Shown here in pieces: positions 28,706-37,673 of a stretch of 64,000 nt of DNA (position 1 is the stretch's first letter; each line of letters opens with the position of its first letter). The notes beneath the pieces were generated by a model, which saw nothing but the letters and a program-made list of their open reading frames with translations, did not search any database and was not told where the DNA came from. The DNA is from Acidobacteriota bacterium (GTDB lineage Bacteria; Acidobacteriota; Terriglobia; Acidiferrales; UBA7541). Location: NCBI GenBank assembly GCA_021832085.1, contig JAKBLM010000016.1, positions 1 to 64,000 on the forward strand, in the 5' to 3' direction. The position numbers and the translations under genes are program-made.

Positions 28706-28895
28706 CTTCCGCCCGCGCGTCCCCCTCGCTTTGGCATTGTTCTGTCGCTATTTCTCGTTCCCGCCCATGCACTGCTGCCGCCCTTCCTGGCCGTGTCCTG
28801 CCCAAGGCCCGATGAGGCGCCCATCAAAAGCGACGCACCGCTTCCCATAAGGGCACGGCTTTACGCGCCCCGAACAGCCCCGCCGCTCGGTCTCG

Positions 28896-30047
28896 TCATT
28901 TCCCGCGTCCTTCGCGCATCAGTTCCACGAAACGGCCGAAGAGATAGCGCGCGTCGTGCGGTCCGGGCGATGCTTCGGGATGGTACTGCACGCTGAAAAG
29001 CGGCAGGGTTCGGTGCCGCATGCCCTCGTTCGTGCCGTCGTTCAAATTGACGTGGGTAATCTCGACCTGGCTTGCCGGCAGCGATTCGGGGTCGACGGCA
29101 AATCCGTGATTCTGTGCGGTGATTTCCACTTTTCCGGTTTGCAGGTCCTTCACCGGGTGGTTCGATCCGTGATGGCCGAATTTCAGCTTGAAGGTGCGTC
29201 CGCCGAGCGCCAGTCCGCAGAGCTGATGGCCCAGGCAGATCCCGAAGATCGGCACTCGCCCCAGCAGCTTCCGGATCGCCTCGACCGCATAAGCCACAGG
29301 CTCAGGATCGCCCGGCCCGTTCGAGAGAAAGACCCCGTCCGGCTTTCGCGCGAGCACGTCCTCCGCAGGCGTCCCTGCCGGAACGACTGTCACCGCGCAG
29401 CCGGCATCCGCCAGCAGACGCAGGATGTTCCTCTTGATCCCGAAATCGTAGGCCACCACCCGAAAGCGTTCTTCGCCTCGGGCCAGGAGCGGCCCGCCGG
29501 TTCGCGCGAGTTCGATCGAGCCGCTTCCCCACTCGTAAGGCTCATGGCAGCTGACGCGCCCGGCCAGTTCCTGCCCGGCCATCGACGGCAACGCTCGCGC
29601 TTCGGCGATAAGTTGGTCAACCGGCGTTCCATCGGTTGCCACCACACCCCGAAGGGTGCCGAGCTGCCTGATGTGCCGGACCAGCGCCCGCGTGTCCAGA
29701 TCCCAGATCACTGGAATGTTGTGCCGCTCGAGGTACCGGCGAGCCGTTTCCTCTGCGCGGTAATTCGACGAGAGTTGGGAAAACTCGCGCACCACCAGCG
29801 CTTCGATGTACGGGTGTGCCGCTTCCTCATCGTCGAGGTTCGCGCCGACGTTCCCGATATGCGGATAAGTCAGACAGACAACTTGCCCAGCGTAGCTTGG
29901 ATCGGTGAAGACCTCTTGGTAACCGGTAAGACTCGTATTAAAAACAACTTCGCCGCCACGGCGGGTGCGTGCCCCCGCCGCGCGGCCCTTAAAGATTCGC
30001 CCGTCCTCGAGCGCCAGAGCGGCGCGTTCGTACCGCGTTTCGTTCAG
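28896..30047 (-). CDS. carA: Carbamoyl-phosphate synthase small subunit (apparent CTG start)
   Basis: The small subunit hydrolyses glutamine and passes ammonia to CarB. Reading from 30047, the N-terminus [20 protein letters not shown], then [15 protein letters not shown] and [11 protein letters not shown], is canonical CarA. The amidotransferase half has the nucleophile in [11 protein letters not shown] and the His/Glu pair in [11 protein letters not shown]. No ATG, GTG or TTG occurs in frame between the upstream stop (30066-30068) and 29795, which is too far inside the domain to be the start. CTG at 30047 follows GGGAGG with 5 bases between, giving 383 residues, the normal length. The upstream stop is also the lepB stop, so coupling to lepB is likely. 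Confidence 0.9.
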   Translation of the reverse strand: MNETRYERAALALEDGRIFKGRAAGARTRRGGEVVFNTSLTGYQEVFTDPSYAGQVVCLTYPHIGNVGANLDDEEAAHPYIEALVVREFSQLSSNYRAEETARRYLERHNIPVIWDLDTRALVRHIRQLGTLRGVVATDGTPVDQLIAEARALPSMAGQELAGRVSCHEPYEWGSGSIELARTGGPLLARGEERFRVVAYDFGIKRNILRLLADAGCAVTVVPAGTPAEDVLARKPDGVFLSNGPGDPEPVAYAVEAIRKLLGRVPIFGICLGHQLCGLALGGRTFKLKFGHHGSNHPVKDLQTGKVEITAQNHGFAVDPESLPASQVEITHVNLNDGTNEGMRHRTLPLFSVQYHPEASPGPHDARYLFGRFVELMREGRGK

Positions 30048-30065
30048 GAGGTCCTCCCGGGAAAG

Positions 30066-30659
30066 TCATTTTGCAGACCCGGCCGTCTGGTCGATGGACC
30101 CGAATCGGTCTATCGGCCAATAGGCGAAAACGGCCTTGCCGTAAATATATCGGCGCGGCACCGGACCGAACACCCGCGAGTCATTCGAATCGTCCCGGTG
30201 ATCGCCCAGCACATAATATTCGTCCTTCGGGACTTTCACGGGCGGATAGGAGTTGTCGTCCATATAGCGAGGCAGCACATAGGGCTCACGAATTTCCCGG
30301 CCGTTGATCAGGACGTGCCCCCTTCGTATTTCCACCGTTTCACCCGGCAGCCCCACCACCCGCTTGATGAAGGACTTCGAAGGGTCGAGCGGATACCAGA
30401 AGACAACCACGTCGCCGCGCCGAATCGGCTCGAAATGATATACGAATTTATTGATGAAGAGTCGCTCCTGATTGGAAATGCCCGGCGCCATGCTCGTGCC
30501 TTCTACGTTGATGGGCTCGTAGACGAACACGACAATAAAGACGGCCAGCCCGACGGCTATGGCCATGTCGAGCAGCCAAATCCGGGCTTCCCGCCAAGGC
30601 CACTGGTTGCCTCTTGGCCGCGCCTCGGGAAGGCGAGAAATTTGGGAGCGTTCTTCCAT
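30066..30659 (-). CDS. lepB: Signal peptidase I
   Basis: The 197-residue membrane protease removes signal peptides from exported proteins. One membrane segment (LLDMAIAVGLAVFIVVFVY, residues 29-47) precedes the catalytic Ser in EGTSMAPG near residue 56. The general-base Lys is in SFIKRVVGLPGE near residue 98, and GDHRDDSNDSR is the conserved box near residue 150. A single N-terminal membrane segment and the short length fit the Gram-positive-like or small type. It is separated from the carA start by 18 bases. Confidence 0.93.
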   Translation of the reverse strand: MEERSQISRLPEARPRGNQWPWREARIWLLDMAIAVGLAVFIVVFVYEPINVEGTSMAPGISNQERLFINKFVYHFEPIRRGDVVVFWYPLDPSKSFIKRVVGLPGETVEIRRGHVLINGREIREPYVLPRYMDDNSYPPVKVPKDEYYVLGDHRDDSNDSRVFGPVPRRYIYGKAVFAYWPIDRFGSIDQTAGSAK

Positions 30660-30682
30660 TTGCTACGCGTGCGTTCCACCAT

Positions 30683-30691
30683 TCTATAGCA
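30683..30691 (-). promoter_or_regulatory. Extended -10 promoter upstream of lepB
   Basis: The reverse strand reads TGCTATAGA, an extended -10 element, about 24 bases before the lepB ATG. A weak -35 candidate (TTGGAA, 30713-30708) is 19 bases away. This promoter could drive lepB-carA. Confidence 0.4.
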
Positions 30692-30776
30692 TGTCGGCGC
30701 CCTGCGTTCCAAAGAATGCCCGGAGATGGCCGCTTTCGCCCCTTCCCCGCCAAGGGTAAGATCATCCGATCCAACC

Positions 30777-31487
30777 ATGAATTTCGCCATCCTGATCCCG
30801 GCGCGAAACGAGGAAGACGCCATAGGGTCCACCCTGGCGGAACTCTCAGCTTTTCGTCCCGCGGCCGTCATCGTTGCCGACAATGGCTCTTCCGACCAGA
30901 CCGCCGCTCGCGCGGCCCAGGCCGGTGCAACCGTCGTTGCCGAGCCACTTCCCGGTTACGGCCGCGCCTGCCTGGCGGCGATGGCCGCACTCGATCCCTT
31001 GATCGATGTTGTTGTCTTCATGGATGCAGACGGCAGCGACGACCCCTCCTTTCTGCCTCGTCTCATCGATCCGATCGCCCGCGGCGAAGCCGACCTGGTC
31101 ATCGGCTCCCGGCTTGCCCCGATGGGCAGGCCGAACGGGCTTCCCTTCCATCAGCGCTGGGGAAATCGTCTGGCGACAAGTCTTCTTCACCGCCTCTATC
31201 GCGTTCCCTGCACCGATCTCGGACCGTTCCGCGCCATCCGCCACAGTGCGCTTCGCAATCTCGCCATGCGCCACCCCGACTACGGCTGGACGGCGGAAAT
31301 GCAGGTGAAAGCGGCTCTTGCTGGCCTACGCGTTCGCGAAGTCCCTGTTCCGCACCGCCCTCGCCGCGCCGGCCGGTCGAAAGTCTCCGGCACGCTTCGC
31401 GGCAGCGTGCTGGCCGGATCCAAAATTCTGTGGACGGTATGCCGCTACCGGTTCTTTGCTCTTCCTGATCTGCCTCCCAAGAGTTAA
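30777..31487 (+). CDS. Family 2 glycosyltransferase
   Basis: The 236-residue protein is a GT-A fold glycosyltransferase. It opens with FAILIPARNEEDAIGSTL, the nucleotide-sugar site, and has the metal-binding motif FMDADGSDDPSFL near residue 80. TDLGPFRAIR and DYGWTAEMQVKAA are typical of dolichyl/polyprenyl-phosphate sugar transferases of the DPM1/DPG type. There is no C-terminal membrane segment. ATG at 30777 was chosen because homology starts there; an upstream ATG at 30726 is less likely. It is divergent from lepB. The sugar and acceptor are unknown. Confidence 0.8.
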   Translation: MNFAILIPARNEEDAIGSTLAELSAFRPAAVIVADNGSSDQTAARAAQAGATVVAEPLPGYGRACLAAMAALDPLIDVVVFMDADGSDDPSFLPRLIDPIARGEADLVIGSRLAPMGRPNGLPFHQRWGNRLATSLLHRLYRVPCTDLGPFRAIRHSALRNLAMRHPDYGWTAEMQVKAALAGLRVREVPVPHRPRRAGRSKVSGTLRGSVLAGSKILWTVCRYRFFALPDLPPKS

Positions 31488-31829
31488 CGGCTGGCACGCT
31501 TCCAGTTGCCGCAGGCAGCGGCGCCATACTTGCGAGCCGTTCGGCAACATGCCTGGCTCACGGAATGGAGTGCAAGTGCCTGTATGGAAAGGACTTGCTT
31601 TTAACGGTCAGAGAGAACGTCAGAGCTGGATGCCTGCCTCCGCTTTGTCTCTTCCCTCCTTGTCGTTTCTCCGGCGGAGGGCCGTGTTACGAGCTGACCA
31701 ACCATTTATTGCGCAACAGATGCATGTTTCGCGGTTTCCCGCCACTCTGCCCCTGTGATATAAACCAAGGCCAAAGTTCAGGGGGGTCGGAGTTAGGATT
31801 AAGTTCCGGTCAAACGGGGTTCAGCGAGA
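31488..31829. other. Intergenic stretch, nothing firm
   Basis: No gene is seen between the glycosyltransferase and the ABC ATPase. TGATATAAA at about 31753-31761 resembles a -10 element for the ABC operon but has no good -35. No terminator hairpin was found. Confidence 0.4.
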
Positions 31830-32735
31830 ATGGACGCGGTTGTCCTGGACGGTGTCAAAAAGAGTTACGACGGCCTGACTGCTGTTTCCGATCTTCAGCT
31901 GCGGATTCCGGAAGGGTCTTTCTTCGGGCTGCTCGGCCCGAACGGCGCAGGGAAAACGACCACCTTGCGCATGTTGTTGCGCATCATCGTTCCCGATGAG
32001 GGGTCGATTCAGGTGTTCGGCCGCCCCATTGCTGAATCTACTCAGGACCTTATCGGCTACCTGCCCGAGGAGCGGGGGCTCTACCCCCGCATGACTGTCC
32101 GTGAAATTCTGGTGTTTCTGGGCGCGCTCAAGGGCCTGAGCGAAACCGAAGCCGGCCGCCGGGCCGACCAGTGGCTCGATCGGTTGAGCATCGCCGACTG
32201 GTCGGATCGCAAGATCAACGAGCTTTCCAAGGGCATGCAGCAAAAAGTGCAGTTTATCGCGGCGATCCTGCATCAGCCCCCGCTGCTGATCCTCGACGAG
32301 CCGTTCACCGGGTTCGATCCGGTCAATGTCGCCGTGGTCAAGGACATCATGGTGGAACTCCGCGATCGTGGTACGACCATCGTCCTTTCCACCCACCGCA
32401 TGGAACAGGTCGAGATGATGTGTGATTCCATCTGCCTGATCAACAAGGGCCGCCAGGTGCTCGTCGGCAACCTGCGCGAGATCAAACAAGCCTACGGCCG
32501 CAATACCGTGCGAATCGAGTACGCGCGGAATGGCGCCTCGTTCGACCTCGCGCCCTTCGCGATCAGCGTCAATCGCTTTGGCTCGGTGGTCGAGGCCAAG
32601 CTGCGGCCCGAAGTCGATCCGCAGCAGATCCTCAAGGCAGCGGTCGAATCCGGCATCCATCTGGCTCGCTTCGAATTGATCGAGCCTCCGCTGGCCGACA
32701 TTTTCGTCGAGAAGGTGACTCCGGCCCATGCGTAA
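31830..32735 (+). CDS. ABC transporter ATP-binding protein, NatA-like
   Basis: The 301-residue ATPase powers an ABC-2 exporter. Walker A is GPNGAGKTTT near residue 36. The signature is LSKGMQQKVQ near residue 133, Walker B is LLILDEP near residue 151, and the switch His is in LSTHRMEQ near residue 187. The C-terminal 90 residues form the extra domain found in the NatA/DrrA class (DUF4162-like). The gene overlaps the permease gene by 8 bases, so they form one operon. NatAB exports sodium in Bacillus, but the substrate here is not shown. Confidence 0.88.
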   Translation: MDAVVLDGVKKSYDGLTAVSDLQLRIPEGSFFGLLGPNGAGKTTTLRMLLRIIVPDEGSIQVFGRPIAESTQDLIGYLPEERGLYPRMTVREILVFLGALKGLSETEAGRRADQWLDRLSIADWSDRKINELSKGMQQKVQFIAAILHQPPLLILDEPFTGFDPVNVAVVKDIMVELRDRGTTIVLSTHRMEQVEMMCDSICLINKGRQVLVGNLREIKQAYGRNTVRIEYARNGASFDLAPFAISVNRFGSVVEAKLRPEVDPQQILKAAVESGIHLARFELIEPPLADIFVEKVTPAHA

Positions 32736-33999
32736 ACTCTGGCTGGTCATCCGTCGGGAGTACCGGCTGCGTGTGCGGACTCGCACTTTCATTCTGAGCA
32801 CGGTCGGCTTGCCGGCGCTGATGATCTGCGCGTTTGTTATTCCCACCTACTTTGCCAGCCGGCACGTCGGCCACACGCTGCGGATCGCCATTGTCGACCA
32901 AGTTGGCGGACTCGGCCGATCCATGGCCAGTCGCCTGCAAATGCAGAAACTCCCCAACGGCAAGCCACAATTCGACATCGTCGATGTGCTCGAGCGGCCG
33001 GCCGAAAATGGCTCGGCCATGCGGCAACTGCGCGACAAGGTTCGCGCCGGCTCGCTCAGTGGCTACTTGTTGCTTCCCTCCAACCTGTTGAAAAACGGTT
33101 CGGCTGAGTTCTACACACACAATCCGGGCGATTTCACCCTGATCAGCACGCTCGAAAGCGCGATCACCCGGGTGGCCGTTGGAGGGCGACTGGCAGCGGA
33201 CAAGGTCCACATCTCCGATATCGATGCCTTGCTCGCACGCGCCAAGGTCGGCGTCGTTCAGATCAACGACAAGGGCGAGAAGCGGGAAAAGGGCCAAACG
33301 TTCACGGCCGCAATCCTGCTCGCGATCATTCTCTACACCAGCCTGCTCATGTACGGCATCACCACGATGCGCTCGATCCAGGAGGAAAAATCGACGCGCA
33401 TCATGGAAATCCTGCTCTCTTCGGTGCGTCCCTTCCAACTGCTGGCCGGGAAGATCCTCGGCGTCGGTGCGGTCGGTTTCACCCAGTATCTCATCTGGGC
33501 GCTAGCCGGGGCGGCGGTGGTGGGCTACGGCGCCCAAATGTTCTCGGTGTTCAGTGCCACCGGCTTTCATGTCCAAATCCCGTTCGCCCTCTGGTTCTGG
33601 TTCGTGATCTATTTCCTGGCCGGCTATTTCCTCTATTCCTCGCTGTTTGCCGCCGTTGGTGCGGCGGTTTCGAGCGAGCAGGACGCCAATCAGGCCCAGA
33701 TGCCGATCTCGATGCTACTGATCGCCGGCTTCGTGATGTTCCCGATCGTTGCCCGCAGCCCGAGTTCGACCATCGCAGTGGCCTTGACGATGGTCCCGTT
33801 TTTCTCGCCGGTGCTCATGGTGCTCCGCATTGCCCTCGGAAGCCCGCCGCTCTGGCAGATCCTGCTCTCGGTCGGCATTCTGGTGGCGACAACGCTGGGG
33901 ATGGTCTACATCTCAGCCAAAATTTACCGTGTTGGCGTGCTGATGTACGGGAAGCGGCCGTCAGTGGTCGAAGTCCTGCGTTGGCTCCGCTACACGTAA
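32728..33999 (+). CDS. ABC-2 type permease, NatB-like
   Basis: The 423-residue membrane partner of the preceding ATPase has one membrane segment near residue 25 and a large extracytoplasmic domain up to about residue 190. Six further membrane segments follow (for example TAAILLAIILYTSLLMYGI and MPISMLLIAGFVMFPIVA). The conserved EEKSTRIMEILLSSVRP motif near residue 217 is the coupling region of ABC-2 permeases such as NatB. It starts inside the last codons of the ATPase gene. Together they form a two-component exporter. Confidence 0.88.
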   Translation: MRKLWLVIRREYRLRVRTRTFILSTVGLPALMICAFVIPTYFASRHVGHTLRIAIVDQVGGLGRSMASRLQMQKLPNGKPQFDIVDVLERPAENGSAMRQLRDKVRAGSLSGYLLLPSNLLKNGSAEFYTHNPGDFTLISTLESAITRVAVGGRLAADKVHISDIDALLARAKVGVVQINDKGEKREKGQTFTAAILLAIILYTSLLMYGITTMRSIQEEKSTRIMEILLSSVRPFQLLAGKILGVGAVGFTQYLIWALAGAAVVGYGAQMFSVFSATGFHVQIPFALWFWFVIYFLAGYFLYSSLFAAVGAAVSSEQDANQAQMPISMLLIAGFVMFPIVARSPSSTIAVALTMVPFFSPVLMVLRIALGSPPLWQILLSVGILVATTLGMVYISAKIYRVGVLMYGKRPSVVEVLRWLRYT

Positions 34000-34091
34000 C
34001 GCTCACCGGCGCGCGTTCCCCGATGCCCTTGCCGCACTTCGGCCATGCAGAGGGCCATGTTGCCTGCCGCAAGTCCTCTTGTGCTTTGTAC

Positions 34092-34949
34092 TCAGTGCTT
34101 GTGGGGACTGAAAATGTGCAGATCGCGGCTGATTCCCACCGTAACGCCGGTCGAGGGGTCGTTCGGGTAGACGCCGGCAATCGCGGCCACGTCCCACTGG
34201 AATCCCCAGGCCGAAACCACCAGACCCATGCGGCCTTCGGCGCGGCTTTCGGTGCCGTAAAGCGCCGGCACGAGCGTCCGCGAGGAATAGCGGCCCTCCA
34301 CTTCGCCCACCAGGCTCAAGCGTCGCATGACGGGATAGGCCAGCGCTCCGCCGTAGAGCAGTTCGTCGTTCTGCGAGAATTTCGCGTTCGGGGATTGGAG
34401 GATTCCGAGGCCGGTGTTGGTCCAGGCCTTGAGTTTTCCGAAGTGTTTTTGCAGGATCACGCTGGCGTAGACGTTCGTCGCGTTGTTGCCGATCCCGCGC
34501 GCCTGGTTGGTATTGGGCATCAGGAAACCGAAGCGGAAAGCCACGGCCGGCGTCCGCCGTTCCTCTTTTCGTATCAGGATTTTCGTCCACAAGCTGAAAT
34601 CGCCCACGTCATGGGTTGAATTCGTGCCGGTCAGGTCCGGCGTCACCGGCGCAGGCACCTTGTTGTTCACCTGGAGGAAATTCTGGACCGTGCCTTGTAA
34701 TTGCACCTCGACACGCCGCGCCAAGCCCAGCCGCATATTGAGCACGCCCATCGAGGTCAAATCGCCGGAAAGGCCCGAAAGCGGATAATCGATGTTCTGG
34801 AGAAAATCGAATCCAACCTGTGTCCGCAGGGTTCCTGGCTTCAGAATCGTGGCGTCCGGCGTTCGGAGCGGCATGCTTTGCGCCCCGGCGGTGCCTGCCG
34901 CCAACAGTCCCGCCAAGAGTATTCCCAGCACCATCACGTAGCGCTTCAT
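34092..34949 (-). CDS. Predicted outer-membrane beta-barrel protein
   Basis: The 285-residue protein has a clear signal peptide (MVLGILLAGLLAAGTAGAQ) and then alternating amphipathic strands typical of a beta barrel, such as RRVEVQLQGTVQNFLQV, TPAVAFRFGFLMP and RMGLVVSAWGFQWDVA. The chain ends with a strand close to the C-terminus (TVGISRDLHIFS). It is similar in layout to putative MetA-like outer-membrane proteins, but no specific family is assigned. It lies 70 bases downstream of rsmE on the same strand and converges with the ABC permease gene. Confidence 0.65.
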   Translation of the reverse strand: MKRYVMVLGILLAGLLAAGTAGAQSMPLRTPDATILKPGTLRTQVGFDFLQNIDYPLSGLSGDLTSMGVLNMRLGLARRVEVQLQGTVQNFLQVNNKVPAPVTPDLTGTNSTHDVGDFSLWTKILIRKEERRTPAVAFRFGFLMPNTNQARGIGNNATNVYASVILQKHFGKLKAWTNTGLGILQSPNAKFSQNDELLYGGALAYPVMRRLSLVGEVEGRYSSRTLVPALYGTESRAEGRMGLVVSAWGFQWDVAAIAGVYPNDPSTGVTVGISRDLHIFSPHKH

Positions 34950-35019
34950 CTGTTTTCATCCTGTCGCATGAAAAGAACCGCGTATCGTAGGGCACCCGCA
35001 AGCTGGTGAGCAAACCCGC

Positions 35020-35739
35020 TCATCCCGCCGGCCATGTGCACAGCACAATCGACAGTCCCGCGATCACCGCCGTCTCCGCTCGCAGAATCAACGGCCCGAG
35101 CGAGACTTCTTCGAATCCGGCTTCCCGCGCCGCCGTCACTTCTTCCGCTGTCCAGCCGCCTTCGGGACCGAAAGCGAGCCCAACCGATGCCGGCCGCGCC
35201 GCCGGCCGAAATTGCTCGATCGGCGCAGCGTCGCGCCGCTCCGAGAGCAACAGTTTCACTTCCGCCATGCTTTCCCGAAAGGCGTCTCTCGATCTCACCG
35301 GAGGCAGAATCTGCGGCGGCGCCAAGCGCCGGGACTGCTCGGCCGCCTCATGAACAATCTTTTCCCAGCGTCCTAGCCGTTTTGCCGCCGCTTCCACCAA
35401 TGGCCGTTCGCTCCGTGCCGACTCCAAAGTTTGGATGGCGCGAGCGCCAAGCTCGGTGGCTTTTTCGAGTGCCCACTCGAAACGGGAGAAGCGGAAAATC
35501 GAAAGCAGCACGGTTACGTCGAGAGGTGCCTCGGCGGCCTCCGCGCGGTCCATCAGGACGAACTCCACGCGATCGCGTTCCACCCGGCTCACCTTCCCGA
35601 GCCAGACCGAATGGCCGTCGCTCAGATCGTAAATCTGGCCAGGCTTGGCCCGCAGCACGCGCCCCAGGTGGTGCGCCTGCTCACCGCGCACGATCGCCTT
35701 ATCGCCATTGAATCCGTCAACCAGAAACCGGCGCCGCAT
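35020..35739 (-). CDS. rsmE: 16S rRNA (uracil-1498-N3)-methyltransferase
   Basis: The 239-residue SPOUT methyltransferase modifies U1498 of 16S rRNA using S-adenosylmethionine. The N-terminal PUA-like domain opens RRRFLVDGFNGDKAIVRGEQAHHLGRVLR. The SPOUT knot is shown by GLAFGPEGGWTAEEV near residue 185 and by SLGPLILRAETAVIAGL at the end, which form the cofactor pocket. The length is normal. It follows dnaJ by 150 bases, a gene order seen in many bacteria. Confidence 0.92.
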   Translation of the reverse strand: MRRRFLVDGFNGDKAIVRGEQAHHLGRVLRAKPGQIYDLSDGHSVWLGKVSRVERDRVEFVLMDRAEAAEAPLDVTVLLSIFRFSRFEWALEKATELGARAIQTLESARSERPLVEAAAKRLGRWEKIVHEAAEQSRRLAPPQILPPVRSRDAFRESMAEVKLLLSERRDAAPIEQFRPAARPASVGLAFGPEGGWTAEEVTAAREAGFEEVSLGPLILRAETAVIAGLSIVLCTWPAG

Positions 35740-35889
35740 GTCCTTTCACCTTTGCGGATGATACAGGAATCACTTGCCGTGGGCGCAAATACCGCCAGCC
35801 GGGTAGGTCCGCACCATGCCCGTTGCGGCTTTCGCCGCGACAGCCGCAGCCTCACCCTTCATAGGCCGGGGATTGTGAAATAAGGTGGT

Positions 35890-37041
35890 TTAGCTGAAGA
35901 TTTCCTTGATGCGCTCAAAAAAACCGGAATTCCGTTCGGCCGGCCGGTTTTCAACACTGAGCGTTTCCGCGAGCGCCTCGAAGAGCTTGCGCTGCTCGCG
36001 GGTCAACTTGGCCGGGATCACGACCTGGATCGTGACGTAAAGGTCGCCGCGCCCGCCTTCATGGGGATTCGACAAGCCTTTGCCCCGCAACCGGAACATC
36101 TGGCCTGACTGCGCCCCTTCGGGAATCCTGAGCCGCTCTTCGCCGTCGAGCGTTGGGACCATGATTTCGGTTCCGAGGGCCGCTTGCGGGATGCTGAGCG
36201 GTATCGTGCAGTAGAGATCCGACCCGCGACGCTCAAAGAACGGGTGTTCCTGCACCTGGACGTAGATGTAGAGATCGCCAGGCGACCCACCGTTCGCGCC
36301 GGGCTCCCCCTCGCCCGAAATGCGCAGCCGGGTGCCGGAATCGACTCCGGCGGGAATGCGCACCTCGATCGTACGATCCTGTTCCACCCGACCGCGACCG
36401 TTGCACTGCGGGCAGACCTCGCGGATCACCCTGCCTCGCCCGCCGCACGACGAGCAAGTACGCGAGATGATGAGCGGTCCCTGCTGATATCGCAACTGCC
36501 CCCGGCCATGGCAAGCCTGGCAGGTCACCATGCCGACTCCCGGCTTCGCCCCTGCCCCATGGCAGGTGCCGCAGACGTCGTGCCGGGAAACCTTGATTTT
36601 CGTGTGAATCCCGGCAGCAGCCTGCTCGAAGCTGAGTTGCAAGTCGTAGCGCAAGTCGGCCCCGCGCTCGACGTGGCGCCGCCCCGGCCGCCGTCCCCCG
36701 GTACCGAACAGATCCTCAAAGCCAAACAGGTCGCCGAAACCGAAAATGTCCTGAAAATCCTCAAAAATCGTTTGCCCGAAGTCCGGACCCATCCCGGTCC
36801 GGTCTCCAAGGCCGGCGTGTCCATAACGGTCGTAAACGGCACGCTTTTGCGGGTCGCTCAGTACGCTGTAAGCCTCGGTGGCCTCGCGAAACCGTTCTTC
36901 GGCTTCCTTCTTCGCGTTCGGGTTGCGATCCGGGTGCCAGCGCAGCGCTGCCTTGCGGTAGGCGCTTTTGATCTCGTCGCTGCCCGCGCCTCGTTCTACG
37001 CCAAGAACTTCGTAATAATCACGTTTGGTTGTTTCGGACAT
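35890..37041 (-). CDS. dnaJ: Chaperone protein DnaJ
   Basis: The 383-residue co-chaperone stimulates DnaK and binds unfolded protein. The J domain is residues 8-70 with HPD in [10 protein letters not shown] near residue 36. A Gly/Phe-rich linker ([14 protein letters not shown]) follows. The zinc region has four CxxCxGxG repeats: [24 protein letters not shown] and CPQCNGRG, between about residues 148 and 215. Two C-terminal substrate-binding domains complete the protein. It lies 8 bases after grpE, in the hrcA-grpE-dnaJ block; dnaK is not in the window. Confidence 0.96.
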   Translation of the reverse strand: MSETTKRDYYEVLGVERGAGSDEIKSAYRKAALRWHPDRNPNAKKEAEERFREATEAYSVLSDPQKRAVYDRYGHAGLGDRTGMGPDFGQTIFEDFQDIFGFGDLFGFEDLFGTGGRRPGRRHVERGADLRYDLQLSFEQAAAGIHTKIKVSRHDVCGTCHGAGAKPGVGMVTCQACHGRGQLRYQQGPLIISRTCSSCGGRGRVIREVCPQCNGRGRVEQDRTIEVRIPAGVDSGTRLRISGEGEPGANGGSPGDLYIYVQVQEHPFFERRGSDLYCTIPLSIPQAALGTEIMVPTLDGEERLRIPEGAQSGQMFRLRGKGLSNPHEGGRGDLYVTIQVVIPAKLTREQRKLFEALAETLSVENRPAERNSGFFERIKEIFS

Positions 37042-37049
37042 AATCTCGG

Positions 37050-37673
37050 TCAGTTCACCGTCTCTTCGAGCGGTGCGGCATGGGCGGGCGGAACGGCCAC
37101 ACGCACCTGGGCGGGCCTCAGGACCCGGTCGCGGAACCGATATCCCGCCTGCACCTCTCCGATGACGGTTCCTTCGGGAAGCTCGCTCGTTTCCACGCGT
37201 TCGAAGGCGTGATGCAGGTGCGGATCGAATTTCTGCCCCGCGGGATTTTCCATCCGTACGATGCCGTGCTCAACCAACAGATCGGAGAGCTGCCGATAAA
37301 TCATCTCGAAGCCGCGCCGGTAATCCTCATAGGCCGGGTCCTGATGGGCAGCAAGCGCCCGCTCGAAATTGTCGAGCACCGGCAACAAGGATTCAGCAAG
37401 CCGCATGACGGCCCGCTCCCGATCCTCGCGCCGCTCCCGATCGATCCGCTTGCGGAAATTCTCGAAATCCGCCTGCCTGCGGATGAGCGTCTGCCGCAAC
37501 TCGTCCCGCTCGGCTTGGAGTTGGGCCAGCCTCTCGGCCTCTGGGCCAGGCCCCGGCTCCTCGGTCAACACGCCACCCGTAGCTACGGGCTCCGCGGCTT
37601 CGCCTTCCGCCCGTTCCTGCTGATCGATTTCCGGCTCTTCGGCCGGGTGATGAGGATCCTTGTGATGGCTCAA
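37050..37673 (-). CDS. grpE: Nucleotide exchange factor GrpE (TTG start)
   Basis: The 207-residue protein releases ADP from DnaK. An acidic disordered N-terminus is followed by a long coiled coil ([21 protein letters not shown]) and the beta-domain motifs [12 protein letters not shown] and [30 protein letters not shown] at 37673 was chosen because it overlaps the hrcA stop as TTGA and GCGGAGA lies upstream. A GTG at 37709 in the same frame would give an unusual Cys-rich extension inside hrcA. It is translationally coupled to hrcA. Confidence 0.9.
   Translation of the reverse strand: MSHHKDPHHPAEEPEIDQQERAEGEAAEPVATGGVLTEEPGPGPEAERLAQLQAERDELRQTLIRRQADFENFRKRIDRERREDRERAVMRLAESLLPVLDNFERALAAHQDPAYEDYRRGFEMIYRQLSDLLVEHGIVRMENPAGQKFDPHLHHAFERVETSELPEGTVIGEVQAGYRFRDRVLRPAQVRVAVPPAHAAPLEETVN

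Noticed and set aside
25343..28996. A 1217-codon open frame on the forward strand opposite carB
   Set aside because: It is antisense to the canonical CarB sequence and shows Arg/His-rich composition with no recognisable domains.
29989..30069. ATG overlapping the lepB stop as the carA start
   Set aside because: The frame reaches a stop after 26 codons and does not read CarA. It remains possible only if a one-base error exists.
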